64,000 bases of DNA from an uncultured Lachnospiraceae bacterium (GTDB lineage: Bacteria > Bacillota > Clostridia > Lachnospirales > Lachnospiraceae). The DNA is taken from the NCBI GenBank assembly GCA_910585545.1, contig CAJUFN010000009.1, positions 1-64,000 of the forward strand. The letters run 5' to 3'. The translations under genes were made by a program, and so were the position numbers. A model generated the notes under the pieces. It had not been told where the DNA came from and made no database searches. It saw only the letters and a program-made list of their open reading frames with translations. Positions 1-9,721 of this stretch are shown here, piece by piece (within the stretch, counting starts at the first letter, position 1; each line of letters starts with the position of its first letter).

Positions 1-4
1 ATGA

Positions 5-262
5 ATATTTACATATCTGCTAAAAATATCGATATTTCTTATCTTAATGACATTGGTTTATTATCTGGATACGGGTGTGATAGAATGTCTTCTGGTGCCG
101 GATGAATTTAGTATAGGCTATAAAAGCCTTATAGCGGCTGTTGAGAAGATAAGGAAAAATTCTTATGATATACAAGAGAATGAGATATTCTATACGCCGC
201 TTCGAAAGGAAACTCTGTTTTATGAAGATAATCAGAAGATTCTTTTTACGATGAGTCAATAA
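5..262 (+). pseudogene. C-terminal fragment of a sugar-binding protein
   Basis: About 86 codons are open after an in-frame TGA at 2-4. The first ATG in the frame is at 47. The stretch 'DTGVIE...VPDEFSIGYKS' followed by a terminal 'NQKILFTMSQ' resembles the extreme C-terminus of LacI-type periplasmic sugar-binding lipoproteins, which often sit beside an MglB-like gene as here. No signal peptide or N-terminal lobe is visible in this frame. Either the gene enters from the left in another frame and is frameshifted, or only a remnant is left. The bases left of the window would decide. No transport function should be assumed. Confidence 0.4.
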
Positions 263-300
263 AAGAGTCATCAGGTGGGGAAAGGAGTATATAAGAACTT

Positions 301-1326
301 ATGAAGAAAAGAAAGATTTTGATTTTGACAGCACTATACGGAGTAAGCGTCACTGCCTTTTTGGCCTGTACGGCGAAGCCGCAGGAGATAGTGGTGCAGA
401 AAAGTGTAGGAGTGGCGTGCTACAATAAAAGCGATGCATTTCTTAGCGAGTTGCTTGGCTGTCTTAAGGAAGACTGTGAAGAACGTGATATGACAGTGAC
501 AATTCGGGACGCGGTAGGTTCTCAGAGGACGCAAAACGATCAGGTACAGGAGCTTTTGGACGAAGGCTGCGATGTGTTGTGCGTGAATCTGGTGGACCGG
601 ACGGATCCTTCTGTGATCATTGATATGGCAAGGGAAAAAGATGTGCAGATTATCTTTTTTAACAGAGAACCCGTTGCAGAGGATTTAAAGCAGTGGACAG
701 GTCTTTATTATATCGGCGCGGATGCAGAGCAATCCGGAGTGATGCAGGGAGAACTTGCTGCACAGATGATAGAGAATAACGCGGCAGTGGACCGGAATGG
801 GGATGGAAAGATTCAGTATGCGATACTGGAAGGGGAACCAAATCATCAGGACGCAATTATCCGTACGGAAAGTGTAGTGAATACTTTGAAAAACAGCGGA
901 ATTGAGCTGGAGCGGTTAAGCTATCAGATTGCGAACTGGAATCGGGCACAGGCGCAGAATAGGATGAACCAGATTATCGGGCAGTATCCGACGGAAATCG
1001 AGGTAGTCCTGGCTAATAACGATGCAATGGCGCTTGGAGCGATTGACGCATATAAGGAGCTGGGATATGAAAAATCTCAGATGCCGTTATTTTTTGGAAT
1101 CGATGGCACGGTCGAAGGGCTGAATGCCGTGAAAGAAGGAGAACTGGCAGCGACAGTTTATAATGATAAAGAGAGCCAGGCAGAGTTGATGGCTGATTTG
1201 GTCTATGCGATTGTAAAAGGAGACAGCGTAGAAGAATTTACATTTGAGAGGAAACAATATATCTATCTTCCATACCAAAAAGCAACGCCGGAAAATGTAA
1301 ATGATTTTTTGTTCAAGGAAAAATAA
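301..1326 (+). CDS. MglB-like galactose/glucose-binding ABC transporter protein
   Basis: A 341-residue type I periplasmic binding protein of the galactose/methyl-galactoside class. Residues 1-23 form a hydrophobic export signal ending in an imperfect lipobox (LAC, Cys23), so it is probably anchored to the outer membrane face. Residues 164-172 (DRNGDGKIQ) match the EF-hand-like calcium loop typical of MglB (D-x-N-x-D-x-x-x-Q). The second lobe carries the usual 'LANNDAMALGAIDAYKELG' and 'FGIDG' strands. No ATPase or permease gene follows; in Lachnospiraceae such proteins may deliver to a transporter encoded elsewhere or act as a sugar sensor for a two-component system. It lies 38 bases after the remnant and 173 bases before the GH97 gene, which has its own promoter. 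Galactose binding would suit the alpha-galactosidase-like neighbours, but this is inference. Confidence 0.75.
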   Translation: MKKRKILILTALYGVSVTAFLACTAKPQEIVVQKSVGVACYNKSDAFLSELLGCLKEDCEERDMTVTIRDAVGSQRTQNDQVQELLDEGCDVLCVNLVDRTDPSVIIDMAREKDVQIIFFNREPVAEDLKQWTGLYYIGADAEQSGVMQGELAAQMIENNAAVDRNGDGKIQYAILEGEPNHQDAIIRTESVVNTLKNSGIELERLSYQIANWNRAQAQNRMNQIIGQYPTEIEVVLANNDAMALGAIDAYKELGYEKSQMPLFFGIDGTVEGLNAVKEGELAATVYNDKESQAELMADLVYAIVKGDSVEEFTFERKQYIYLPYQKATPENVNDFLFKEK

Positions 1327-1425
1327 ATTCAGATTTTTGTGACTTTGCGCATGGCCGAATTGATACGAAAAATCTATAAAATTATTCGATTTTATTGAAA
1401 ATTTTTCTGAGTTTGGGCAAAAATA

Positions 1426-1454
1426 TTGACTTTAAATTTTATAAATTTTATAGT
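1426..1454 (+). promoter_or_regulatory. Promoter of the GH97 gene
   Basis: TTGACT at 1426-1431 and TATAGT at 1449-1454 are 17 bases apart, a near-consensus sigma-A promoter. The coding start at 1500 is preceded by a strong GAGGAGG site. AT-rich inverted segments lie in the spacer. Confidence 0.65.
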
Positions 1455-1499
1455 GTACGAAATGGTATATAACCAAATATAACGAGGAGGTTTTGAAAT

Positions 1500-4400
1500 A
1501 TGAATGGGAATAAGAAAAGAGCCCTTATGCTGCTTACGTCAGCATGCATGACAATATCTGCGATGCCAGTATCTGCACTTGCTTTTGATGCGAAAGCAGG
1601 CGTCCATGCACAGGTAACACAGCAGCAAGCAAAAGCAGAGTCCAGGTATAAACTGGCAGAAGGATTCAGCATCATGGGTGAAGACGCTTCCAAATGGAGA
1701 GCAAATGGTGTAGACAGCGTTAGCATTGATGTTCAGTTCGGTGACATTTACTATACCGGAAGCAGCGTACGTAACACGGCAAAGAATGTATTTCTTCATG
1801 GTGTAGAAAAGGCAGATTTTACGATTTCTGCGAAACTGGACTTTAAACCAGGACAAGATTTTCAGTCAGCAGGTTTGATCATTTACAAAGATGGTAATGC
1901 AAACTTTGCAGCAACCAGAAGATATCATAGTTATTTCGGGAATAAAGCACTTTGTATTCAGGGAGTTGACGGCAACAAATTTACAGAAGGTAATGTAGCG
2001 GATCCGTCCCAGGAACAAGCTCCTCTTTTCCTGCAGGTTGTAAAAAAAGGAACGACGGTAACAAGTTATTATCGTTTGTCCGAGGAAGATGAATGGACTC
2101 AATACGACAACCGCACATGGAACTCATTTTCAGGGGTAAGCGCAGAGGAATTGCGGGTTGGATTGTATACTGGTAACAGTAAAAGTAACGGAAGTACGGC
2201 AACATTTTCTGATTTCACGATTCAGTATGAGGGTGAGGAAGCCAGAAAGTTAGATATCTTTGAAGAAACAGACGAACCGGAAGAATTGACAGAATACGTC
2301 AGCGACTGGGATTGGTTCAGCGCTTCCGTTGGATATGGACAGCCACGAAAGGATTGCGGTGTAGACGGAACCAATGATCCAATTGTTCTCGGCGGAAAAA
2401 CTTATGCAAAAGGACTTGCGATGCATGCGGATTCCAAGGTCGTATATGATATCGAAGGAAAAGGCGTAACTCGTTTCCAGGCAGTGGCAGGTGTGAACCG
2501 TGCAGCAGGAAGCTGCCAGTTTATTGTAGAGATTGATGGAAAAGAAGTTGTAAAGACGGACATCATCCAAGGAAACCAGAATACAGAAAATATTGACGTA
2601 GAGATTCCGGCAGGAGCAAAGAAACTCACACTTTTGACAAATGTCGGGGGAGACAATGGAAACTCTGACCACAGTGTATGGGCAGACGCAAAATTTGTCA
2701 TGGATCCGAATGTAAATAGAGAAGACTTAAGAAAAATCAGCGCAAACGCAAGCAGCTATCTTCCAATCGGCGGTGAAGATGAGATAAACGTTGTCGGTGA
2801 ACTTGTAAACGGCAGTGAAGCAGATCTTTCCGATGCCAAGATCACATATGAGAGTTCAGATGAAGCGATTCTTAGCGTAGATGCAAACGGTCTTATGACG
2901 GCAAATGCAGATGGCAAAGCAACCGTTACTGTGAAAGTTGTTGCAGGGAATGCAACATGTACAGATACGATTGAAGTTATCGTAGGAGAAGGAGAAGGCC
3001 AGATGTGGGGAATCAAATCTCCGGACGAATCCTTACAGACGATGTTTATGCTGACAAAAGAAGGCGTAGGAAAATATTTTGTTCTCCAGGATAACAAAGT
3101 TGTTGTAGAAAATTCTAAATTGGGTCTTGTGACAGATATCGCGGATTTTACTTCCGGACTGAGCTTTGAAGGACAGTCAGAAGTTCAAGAAGTGGTAGAT
3201 GAATACGATTTGTATGGTGCGAAGGTTTCTAAGGTAAAAGCAGTAGGAAACGAAATGATTTTATCTTTTGCAAAGGATAATGCACAGCTTAATGTTATCG
3301 TGCGTATGTACGATAATGGCATGGTGTTCCGTTATGAAGTAAAAGGAGAAGACGGCGAAGCAATGTCTGTTTCCTCAGAAGGCACTACTATGACATTGCC
3401 GGGTGACAGCATGGCTTACGCAATGGATTATATCAATCACAATGAAGAGATTGAGCGTAAACATAAAGCATTGGAATTGACATCCGATTATTGTATGCCG
3501 CTTTTATATCAGGTAGATGATACATGGTGTCTTATATCCGAGGCAGAGCTTTCACCGGAATACTGCGGTACATACTTAAAAGGTGATGGCACGGGAAGCT
3601 TAAATTTCCATTTTTCTAAGGAACAGAAAGGCGATGTGAGCACAGAATCACCACTCACAACTCCATGGAGATATGTGGTAATCGGAACTGCAGAAGAAGT
3701 GAATCTGAACACCATGGGAGAGACATTAAGTCCGGATTGCGAAGGCGACTTCTCATGGGTACAGCCAGGCGTGACAGCATGGACATGGCTGAATCGTGAA
3801 TCTACAAGTGACTTCAATACATATAAAAAATATGTGGACTTCGCGGCAAAGATGCAGTGGGAATACGTTCTTTTAGACGAGGGATGGCAGCCAAAAGGAA
3901 ACACGCAAGGACATTCTGAATTCGCATATTATGGCTACTTTGACTGGACAGAAGATTTGATCGAGTATGCAAATGAAAAGGGTGTTCGTCTCCTTGTATG
4001 GGCAAACCACAATGATTTGAAAAATGCGGCAGAGCGTGAAAAACGTTTTGCACAGTGGGAAGAGTGGGGAATCGCAGGAATCAAACCTGACTTCTTTAAC
4101 AGTTCCTCCCAGACATATATGGAACTTTACGATGCTTTGATCAAAGAAACTGCAGAGCATAAACTGCTTCTTAACCTTCATGGTATGCCGAAACCGGCAG
4201 GTGAGAGAAGGACGTATCCTCATCTTCTGACACGTGAAGGCGTATTCGGACATGAACAGGAATTGTTCCGTCCAAGCGATATGAGCGCATTTCACAACTG
4301 TATGCTTCCATTCACACGTAATGCAATAGGACCGGCTGATTACACACCGATGCTTTCTTACCGCAATAGTAATGGACAGCAAACATTCAGCCTTTCTCAT

Positions 4401-6749
4401 ATGGCGGCAATGGCAGTCGTATACGAATCCGGTATCCAGTGTCTTGCTGACCGACCGGAAGAATATATTGGTTCCGCGGCGGAATTCTATTTTAAAGGCA
4501 TGCCGGCAACATGGGATGAAAGTGTTGTACTTCAGGCGGATCCAGGAGAATTAGTAACAATCGCGCGCCGCAATGGTGAAAACTGGTATGTAGGCGCTAT
4601 GTGTAATACACAGCATGACGCAGTGATTGATTTGAGTTTCTTAGGTGACGGCGAATATTATGCAGTCATTGCGAAAGATGGCGATGCGAAAGATAAAATG
4701 GTAAGTGACATGAGGGTCGTAACCAAAGAAGACGTTCTCACGATTCCGATGTTAGAGACAGGCGGAGCAGCTCTTAAAATTTTGAAAGAAAAACCAAGCC
4801 AGCCAGAGTCTATTACATTGAGTGCGGCAGAACTTACATTGGATCAATATGAGACAGCTGAACTTCAGGCAACGATTGCTCCGGAAGATACCGAAATGAA
4901 TCAGGTAACCTGGAGTTCCAGTGATGAAAATGTGGTAGCCGTAAAAAATGGTCAGCTTACAGCAGTCAATCCGGGACATGCAGTGATTACAGCTTCTACA
5001 GGATTTGCAGGAGAAATGAAGGCTCAGTGTGAAGTAGAGGTTCGTTTACCAAAATACTCCGTTGGAGAAGACTGGGAAATCATGAACATGGATCCGGGAT
5101 ACTGGGAAATTAACGATGAGAATTCAGTTACGATTCAGACACAGATCGGTGAGATTTATACGGGTAAGGTTACCGTGAATAATATGTTCCTCATTTCGGT
5201 AGAAGATAGTGAAGACTTCACTGCAAATGTAAAACTTGAGTTTGCACCGAATGCAAATTATCAGACTGCAGGTTTGATTTTATTCCAGGATATCGAGAAC
5301 AGCTTTACGGTGAGTGAACGTTTCCATAGTTCCTTTGGCGGAAATATACTTGCATACCATGGACTGAACAACGGAAAATGGGTAGAAAATAACAGTTCAA
5401 GCGCTGTAAAATTAACAGGTGAAGAAGAAGGTCCGGTATCTCTTCAGATTACGAAAAAGGGAAATAAAGTAAGCGCATATTATAAATGGGAAAATCAGAC
5501 CGAATGGACCAAGATTTGCGACCAGACATACACAGGTCTTACAGAAGATTTAAAACTTGGTCTGTATGTAGCAAATGCGGGTGATGCAGATGCTCACATT
5601 CCGGCAACATTCAGTGATTTTACTGTTCAGTATGGCGATGGAGAAGTAAAAGCAATTCCATTCGCTGTGAAAAATGAAGTTGTGGTAGAAGAGACGGATA
5701 AAGAAGATTTGGCAGCGCTTATTGATTACGCAAAAGAAGCAAAAGAAGCTCCAAGTTATGCTTACGTTGTACCGAAGGTAAAAGAGTTATTTGAAAAAGC
5801 CCTTGCAGATGCAGCTGCAGTCAACGCGGATGCAGCAGCAACCCAGGCAGAAGTGGACGCAGCATATGATGCACTGCTTGCAAAAGTACATCTATTAGAC
5901 TTTACCGGAAATACAGAAAGCTTGACTGTTCTCGTAGGTGATGCACAAGGCAAAGTAGAAACGATGTATACGAAAGAAAGCTGGGCACCTTTTAAAGCAG
6001 CGCTTACAGCGGCACAAGCAGTTCTTGACGATGTAAATGCACTTCAGGCAGAAATCGACGCGGCACGTGATGAATTGCAGGCGAAAATGGATGCACTTGT
6101 GAAGATTACGGTAAATAAGGACAAACTTGCAAAACTCGTAGCAGACGCAGCGAAGTATGAAGCAGAGATTGGGAAGTATACCAATGATACTGCGGCGGCA
6201 TTTACGGCAGCATTAGAAGGAGCAAGAGATGTACTTGAAACCGCGGAAGTGCAGGATGAGGTAAATGCAGCATACAGTTCACTCCTTAGTGCAATCTTTG
6301 GACTTAGAGAAACACCGAATAAAGACAAGTTAGAAAACTTACTTAATAAAGTAGAAGCGATGGACTTAAGCGTATACAGCGCCCAAATAGCAAGTGCAGT
6401 GAAAGCAGCATACGCCAAAGCTGTGGCAGTATTCGAAGATGAGAATGCAGACCAGGCGAAAGTCGATGCAGCAGTAGCAGCATTAGAAAAAGCAGTGAAA
6501 GCAGCGAATGCGGAAGCTGGCGATAATGCGTCTGGCAATGGCAGTGTATCTGATGAAAAAGATGAAACATCAAAATCAGAGGATAAAGTAGCTTCTGAGG
6601 GTGCAGGAAGTAAGACAACTACAACAGGCAAGACAGCAAGCAATACAGCAGCGAAGACAGGCGACAGCGCTAACGCAGCAGTACCTGCAGCAGCAGGATT
6701 GGCAGCAATCGCAGCAGCAATTAAAGCTTGGAGAAAAAGAAACGAATAA
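1500..6749 (+). CDS. Surface-anchored GH97 glycosidase with NPCBM and FIVAR modules
   Basis: 1,749 residues. Order seen: signal peptide (1 to about 28); concanavalin-like domain (about 53-245); NPCBM/CBM51-like domain (about 263-402); Big2-like Ig domain (about 408-490); GH97 N-terminal beta-sandwich and catalytic barrel (about 500-1090); second Big2 (about 1100-1180); second concanavalin-like domain (about 1186-1390); four FIVAR repeats (about 1397-1675); low-complexity linker; KTGD (1719-1722); hydrophobic helix; basic tail. In the barrel, IKPDFF places Asp864 at the end of strand 4, where retaining GH97 enzymes (the BtGH97b alpha-galactosidase type) carry the nucleophile. Glu919 (Glu913 is an alternative) is the likely acid/base, 55 residues on as in BtGH97b. 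An alpha-galactosidase or related retaining activity is therefore more likely than the inverting SusB type. The NPCBM suggests galactose-type ligands. Start is fixed by GAGGAGG upstream and the signal peptide. Confidence 0.85.
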   Translation: MNGNKKRALMLLTSACMTISAMPVSALAFDAKAGVHAQVTQQQAKAESRYKLAEGFSIMGEDASKWRANGVDSVSIDVQFGDIYYTGSSVRNTAKNVFLHGVEKADFTISAKLDFKPGQDFQSAGLIIYKDGNANFAATRRYHSYFGNKALCIQGVDGNKFTEGNVADPSQEQAPLFLQVVKKGTTVTSYYRLSEEDEWTQYDNRTWNSFSGVSAEELRVGLYTGNSKSNGSTATFSDFTIQYEGEEARKLDIFEETDEPEELTEYVSDWDWFSASVGYGQPRKDCGVDGTNDPIVLGGKTYAKGLAMHADSKVVYDIEGKGVTRFQAVAGVNRAAGSCQFIVEIDGKEVVKTDIIQGNQNTENIDVEIPAGAKKLTLLTNVGGDNGNSDHSVWADAKFVMDPNVNREDLRKISANASSYLPIGGEDEINVVGELVNGSEADLSDAKITYESSDEAILSVDANGLMTANADGKATVTVKVVAGNATCTDTIEVIVGEGEGQMWGIKSPDESLQTMFMLTKEGVGKYFVLQDNKVVVENSKLGLVTDIADFTSGLSFEGQSEVQEVVDEYDLYGAKVSKVKAVGNEMILSFAKDNAQLNVIVRMYDNGMVFRYEVKGEDGEAMSVSSEGTTMTLPGDSMAYAMDYINHNEEIERKHKALELTSDYCMPLLYQVDDTWCLISEAELSPEYCGTYLKGDGTGSLNFHFSKEQKGDVSTESPLTTPWRYVVIGTAEEVNLNTMGETLSPDCEGDFSWVQPGVTAWTWLNRESTSDFNTYKKYVDFAAKMQWEYVLLDEGWQPKGNTQGHSEFAYYGYFDWTEDLIEYANEKGVRLLVWANHNDLKNAAEREKRFAQWEEWGIAGIKPDFFNSSSQTYMELYDALIKETAEHKLLLNLHGMPKPAGERRTYPHLLTREGVFGHEQELFRPSDMSAFHNCMLPFTRNAIGPADYTPMLSYRNSNGQQTFSLSHMAAMAVVYESGIQCLADRPEEYIGSAAEFYFKGMPATWDESVVLQADPGELVTIARRNGENWYVGAMCNTQHDAVIDLSFLGDGEYYAVIAKDGDAKDKMVSDMRVVTKEDVLTIPMLETGGAALKILKEKPSQPESITLSAAELTLDQYETAELQATIAPEDTEMNQVTWSSSDENVVAVKNGQLTAVNPGHAVITASTGFAGEMKAQCEVEVRLPKYSVGEDWEIMNMDPGYWEINDENSVTIQTQIGEIYTGKVTVNNMFLISVEDSEDFTANVKLEFAPNANYQTAGLILFQDIENSFTVSERFHSSFGGNILAYHGLNNGKWVENNSSSAVKLTGEEEGPVSLQITKKGNKVSAYYKWENQTEWTKICDQTYTGLTEDLKLGLYVANAGDADAHIPATFSDFTVQYGDGEVKAIPFAVKNEVVVEETDKEDLAALIDYAKEAKEAPSYAYVVPKVKELFEKALADAAAVNADAAATQAEVDAAYDALLAKVHLLDFTGNTESLTVLVGDAQGKVETMYTKESWAPFKAALTAAQAVLDDVNALQAEIDAARDELQAKMDALVKITVNKDKLAKLVADAAKYEAEIGKYTNDTAAAFTAALEGARDVLETAEVQDEVNAAYSSLLSAIFGLRETPNKDKLENLLNKVEAMDLSVYSAQIASAVKAAYAKAVAVFEDENADQAKVDAAVAALEKAVKAANAEAGDNASGNGSVSDEKDETSKSEDKVASEGAGSKTTTTGKTASNTAAKTGDSANAAVPAAAGLAAIAAAIKAWRKRNE

Positions 6750-6760
6750 GTAAATTTAGC

Positions 6761-6790
6761 AAGGGTTCCCCGGGTTGTCGGGGAACCTTT
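6761..6790 (+). terminator. Hairpin after the GH97 gene
   Basis: GGTTCCCC (6764-6771) pairs with GGGGAACC (6780-6787) just after the stop codon, followed by a short TTT. A plausible intrinsic terminator with a weak T-tract. Confidence 0.6.
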
Positions 6791-6861
6791 GGTGATTTCA
6801 GGGAGTCTTTATAGAAAAGCAAGAATTATGCCCAGGCGCCGGGCGAAATGTATTATAACGT

Positions 6862-7461
6862 TTATTCGGTGAATCCCGCCACAATCTGCAATATGGATTT
6901 GTGCAAGTAAGGAAGATATTCATCCATTGTCACAGGCTGTTCTAAGATAATACAGTTATAGCAGGTGGAGCTGATGAGTTCAATAATGGTAAAGAGGATG
7001 ATTTCCGGTTTATCGCAGACGATATGGTGTCGCTCCAAGGATTGAAGATAATATTCATAAAATGTCAAAGCATCTTTCTCATCAGAATTTTCAAAGGCGT
7101 TTTTAAAGATTCCCCAAGATAGGTTCTTGGTAATAAACTGTAAAAGATTGTGATCTTTTTTGAAACGCTCGATGATAAAATCCGTCATAAAAAGAAGTTG
7201 GTTTTCAAACTCTTCGACATGATGCTCAAGTAGTATCTGATGAGCGTCGAAGAAAAGCTGTTCCGCTTTGTGGACAATGAGTTTGTCCCGTAAATCATAT
7301 TTATCTTTAAAATACAGATAGAAGGTTCCTTTTGCAAGTTCTGCCTTTTCTGCGATATCGGAAATGGTAGTTTTGGCAAAACCTTTGTTCATGAATAAAT
7401 CAAAAGCGCTCTGAAAAAGCGCTTTTTCTTTTAATTTCTTTTTGATATCGATTTTTCCCAT
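6862..7461 (-). CDS. TetR-family repressor of the adjacent exporter
   Basis: 199 residues from the ATG at 7461, chosen because it follows a GGAGGG site and gives the usual TetR length; an upstream in-frame ATG would add 22 non-family residues. The N-terminal helix-turn-helix is clear (TTISDIAEKAELAKGTFYLY, about residues 32-51), followed by the family's KYDL segment and an all-helical ligand-binding domain with no recognisable ligand signature. It is divergent from the MMPL exporter across 157 bases that hold both promoters and two palindromes. TetR-type control of its own gene and of the exporter, relieved by a lipid or drug-like ligand, is a reasonable inference. Confidence 0.85.
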   Translation of the reverse strand: MGKIDIKKKLKEKALFQSAFDLFMNKGFAKTTISDIAEKAELAKGTFYLYFKDKYDLRDKLIVHKAEQLFFDAHQILLEHHVEEFENQLLFMTDFIIERFKKDHNLLQFITKNLSWGIFKNAFENSDEKDALTFYEYYLQSLERHHIVCDKPEIILFTIIELISSTCYNCIILEQPVTMDEYLPYLHKSILQIVAGFTE

Positions 7462-7498
7462 AGTGTTTTCCCTCCAGAAAATATTTTTCTTGTTTCTT

Positions 7499-7582
7499 AT
7501 TATTGCCGAAAAATCCGGTTTTGTCAAGAAAATGACTAAAATTCATTTTTGGTATTGACTAATGGTCATTTTCTAGTATAAT
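7499..7582. promoter_or_regulatory. Divergent promoters and likely TetR operators
   Basis: Minus-strand promoter for tetR: TTGACA (complement of 7522-7527) and AATAAT (complement of 7499-7504), 17-base spacer. Plus-strand promoter for the exporter: TTGACT (7555-7560) and TATAAT (7577-7582), 16-base spacer. Two palindromes lie between or over them: AATGACTAAAATTCATT (7531-7547), next to the tetR -35, and TGACTAATGGTCA (7556-7568), covering the exporter -35. This layout fits a repressor that shuts both promoters. Confidence 0.7.
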
Positions 7583-7618
7583 GTCCAGTATAGAAATAAT
7601 TTGAGGAGATGAAAGACA

Positions 7619-9721
7619 ATGGTCAAAACAGGAAAATGGATTGCAAGACACAGAAAAGTTATTCTTACAATCTGTATGCTGCTGTTTATTCCGTCGATTT
7701 TTGGAATGGCAGCAACAAAGATCAACTACGACCTGCTAAGTTATCTGCCAAAGAGTCTTGAGACTGTAAAGGGACAGGATATTCTAGTAGATGAATATGG
7801 TATGGGTGCTTTCTCCATGGTTGTGGTAGAAGATATGGAACTGAAAGATGTACAGAAGCTGGAAGACAAAATCAGCAAAATACCGCATGTCAAAGATGTA
7901 CTTTGGTATGATGATGTGGCAGATATCTCGCTTCCGGTGGATATGATACCGAAAGATTTGCGTTCGGCATTTTTTAGCGGGGATGCGACAATGATGCTGG
8001 CGCTTTTTGATGATACGACATCGTCCGACGAGTCGATGGAGGCTGTGACAGAAATGCGAAAAGTGGTAGGAGCGCAATGCTTCGTAAGCGGAATGACGGG
8101 TGTTGTCACAGATATCAAGAATATTTGTTTTGAAGAACTCCCGATATACGTTGCCATTGCAGCAATTCTTTCCTTTATTATATTGGAAATTACCGGAACA
8201 TCATTCTTAGTTCCGATACTCTTCCTGATCAGTATCGGAGCTGCGATTCTATATAATCTGGGAAGCAATTTGTTTCTTGGACAGATTTCTTATATCACGC
8301 AGGCTTTAACAGCAGTGCTGCAGCTTGGCGTTACGATGGATTATTCGATTTTCCTGCTAAACAGTTATGAGGAAAATAAGAAAAGATTTCCGGGTGAGAA
8401 AGAACGTGCCATGGGGCATGCGATTTCCAACACGTTCAAATCCGTTGTGGGAAGTTCGATTACGACCGTCGCAGGATTCGCGGCACTTTGTTCTATGACG
8501 TTTGCCCTTGGAAAAGATTTGGGAATCGTCATGGCAAAAGGCGTTATCATCGGAGTACTATGCTGCGTAACACTTTTGCCGTCGTTGATCCTGATTTTTG
8601 ATAAACAGCTTGAGAAGACACAACACAAGCCGCTTATAAACAATGTAGAGAAACCGTCTGCATTTATTACGAAACATTATAAAATCTGGATCATACTTTT
8701 CCTGATGCTTCTTGTGCCGGCTGTTTATGGTAATAACCATACAAAGATTTATTATAATATTGCACAGTCGCTGCCGGATACGCTGCCTGGAAATGTGGCA
8801 AATAAAAAATTGGCAGAAGACTTTAAGATGAGCAATATTCACATGGTTATGATGGATAAGGACATGGATTCGAAAATAAAGCGCGGTATGATGGAGCAAA
8901 TCGATGAAGTGGATGGCGTGAAATGGAGTATCAGCATGAGTTCGCTGTTTGGTCCGGCAATTCCGGATTCCATGATTCCAAATGATGTAAAAAGTATGTT
9001 AGAAAGCGAGCATTACGAACTTGCTTTTGTCTGCTCGGAATATGAATCTGCCACGCCAAAGGTGAATGAGCAGATTGCACAGATCGATAAGATTGTAAAG
9101 AAGGCAGACAGGAGTGCTATGGTAATCGGTGAAGCGCCGCTTATGAAGGATTTGCAGGATGTGACAGATGTAGACTTGCAGAGGGTAAGCATTATCTCCA
9201 TCGCAGCGATTTTTATCATTATTTTGTTTGTATTTAAGTCAGCGTTACTTCCGATCATTCTCGTGACGGTTATTGAATTTGCTATTTTTGTCAATATGGC
9301 AATCCCGTTTTATACAGGAACGAGCCTGCCGTTTGTGGCAAGTATCGTCATTGGCACGATTCAGCTTGGAGCCACCGTAGATTATGCGATTCTAATGACA
9401 AGCCGTTATCAGAAGGAAAGACTGCGCGGCAAGGCAAAGATGGAAGCAATCTCAATTGCACATAAAACGAGCATGCTGTCCATTATAAGCAGTGGTCTTA
9501 GTTTCTTCGCGGCAACATTTGGGGTGGCGATGTATTCTAAAGTAGACATGATAGGCTCTATTTGTACCTTGCTTGCCAGGGGAGCTTTGATCAGTATGTT
9601 TGTAGTAATTCTGATTCTCCCGGCAATGTTTATGATTTTTGATAAACCGATTATTATGACAACATTTGGAAAAAGCCCGGAATTGAAGGCTTTAAAAGAG
9701 AGGAGTAAACACCATGAATAG
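7619..9721 (+). CDS. MMPL/RND-family exporter
   Basis: 700 residues, an MMPL-type RND transporter of the inner membrane. Two repeated halves are seen, each with a hydrophobic helix, a roughly 150-residue extracytoplasmic loop and a cluster of five or six helices. Each half has the family's TM4/TM10 acidic site: 'GVTMDYSIFLL' in the first and 'GATVDYAILMT' in the second, the aspartates expected to relay protons. Such proteins export lipids, glycolipids or drugs. It starts after GAGGAG at 7602 and overlaps the next gene by eight bases, so the two are translationally coupled. Control by the divergent TetR is likely. The substrate cannot be read from sequence. Confidence 0.85.
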   Translation: MVKTGKWIARHRKVILTICMLLFIPSIFGMAATKINYDLLSYLPKSLETVKGQDILVDEYGMGAFSMVVVEDMELKDVQKLEDKISKIPHVKDVLWYDDVADISLPVDMIPKDLRSAFFSGDATMMLALFDDTTSSDESMEAVTEMRKVVGAQCFVSGMTGVVTDIKNICFEELPIYVAIAAILSFIILEITGTSFLVPILFLISIGAAILYNLGSNLFLGQISYITQALTAVLQLGVTMDYSIFLLNSYEENKKRFPGEKERAMGHAISNTFKSVVGSSITTVAGFAALCSMTFALGKDLGIVMAKGVIIGVLCCVTLLPSLILIFDKQLEKTQHKPLINNVEKPSAFITKHYKIWIILFLMLLVPAVYGNNHTKIYYNIAQSLPDTLPGNVANKKLAEDFKMSNIHMVMMDKDMDSKIKRGMMEQIDEVDGVKWSISMSSLFGPAIPDSMIPNDVKSMLESEHYELAFVCSEYESATPKVNEQIAQIDKIVKKADRSAMVIGEAPLMKDLQDVTDVDLQRVSIISIAAIFIIILFVFKSALLPIILVTVIEFAIFVNMAIPFYTGTSLPFVASIVIGTIQLGATVDYAILMTSRYQKERLRGKAKMEAISIAHKTSMLSIISSGLSFFAATFGVAMYSKVDMIGSICTLLARGALISMFVVILILPAMFMIFDKPIIMTTFGKSPELKALKERSKHHE

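Noticed and set aside
5762..6643. Long minus-strand open frames opposite the GH97 tail
   Set aside because: They are mirror images of alanine-rich FIVAR repeats, with serine/alanine bias and no ribosome site.
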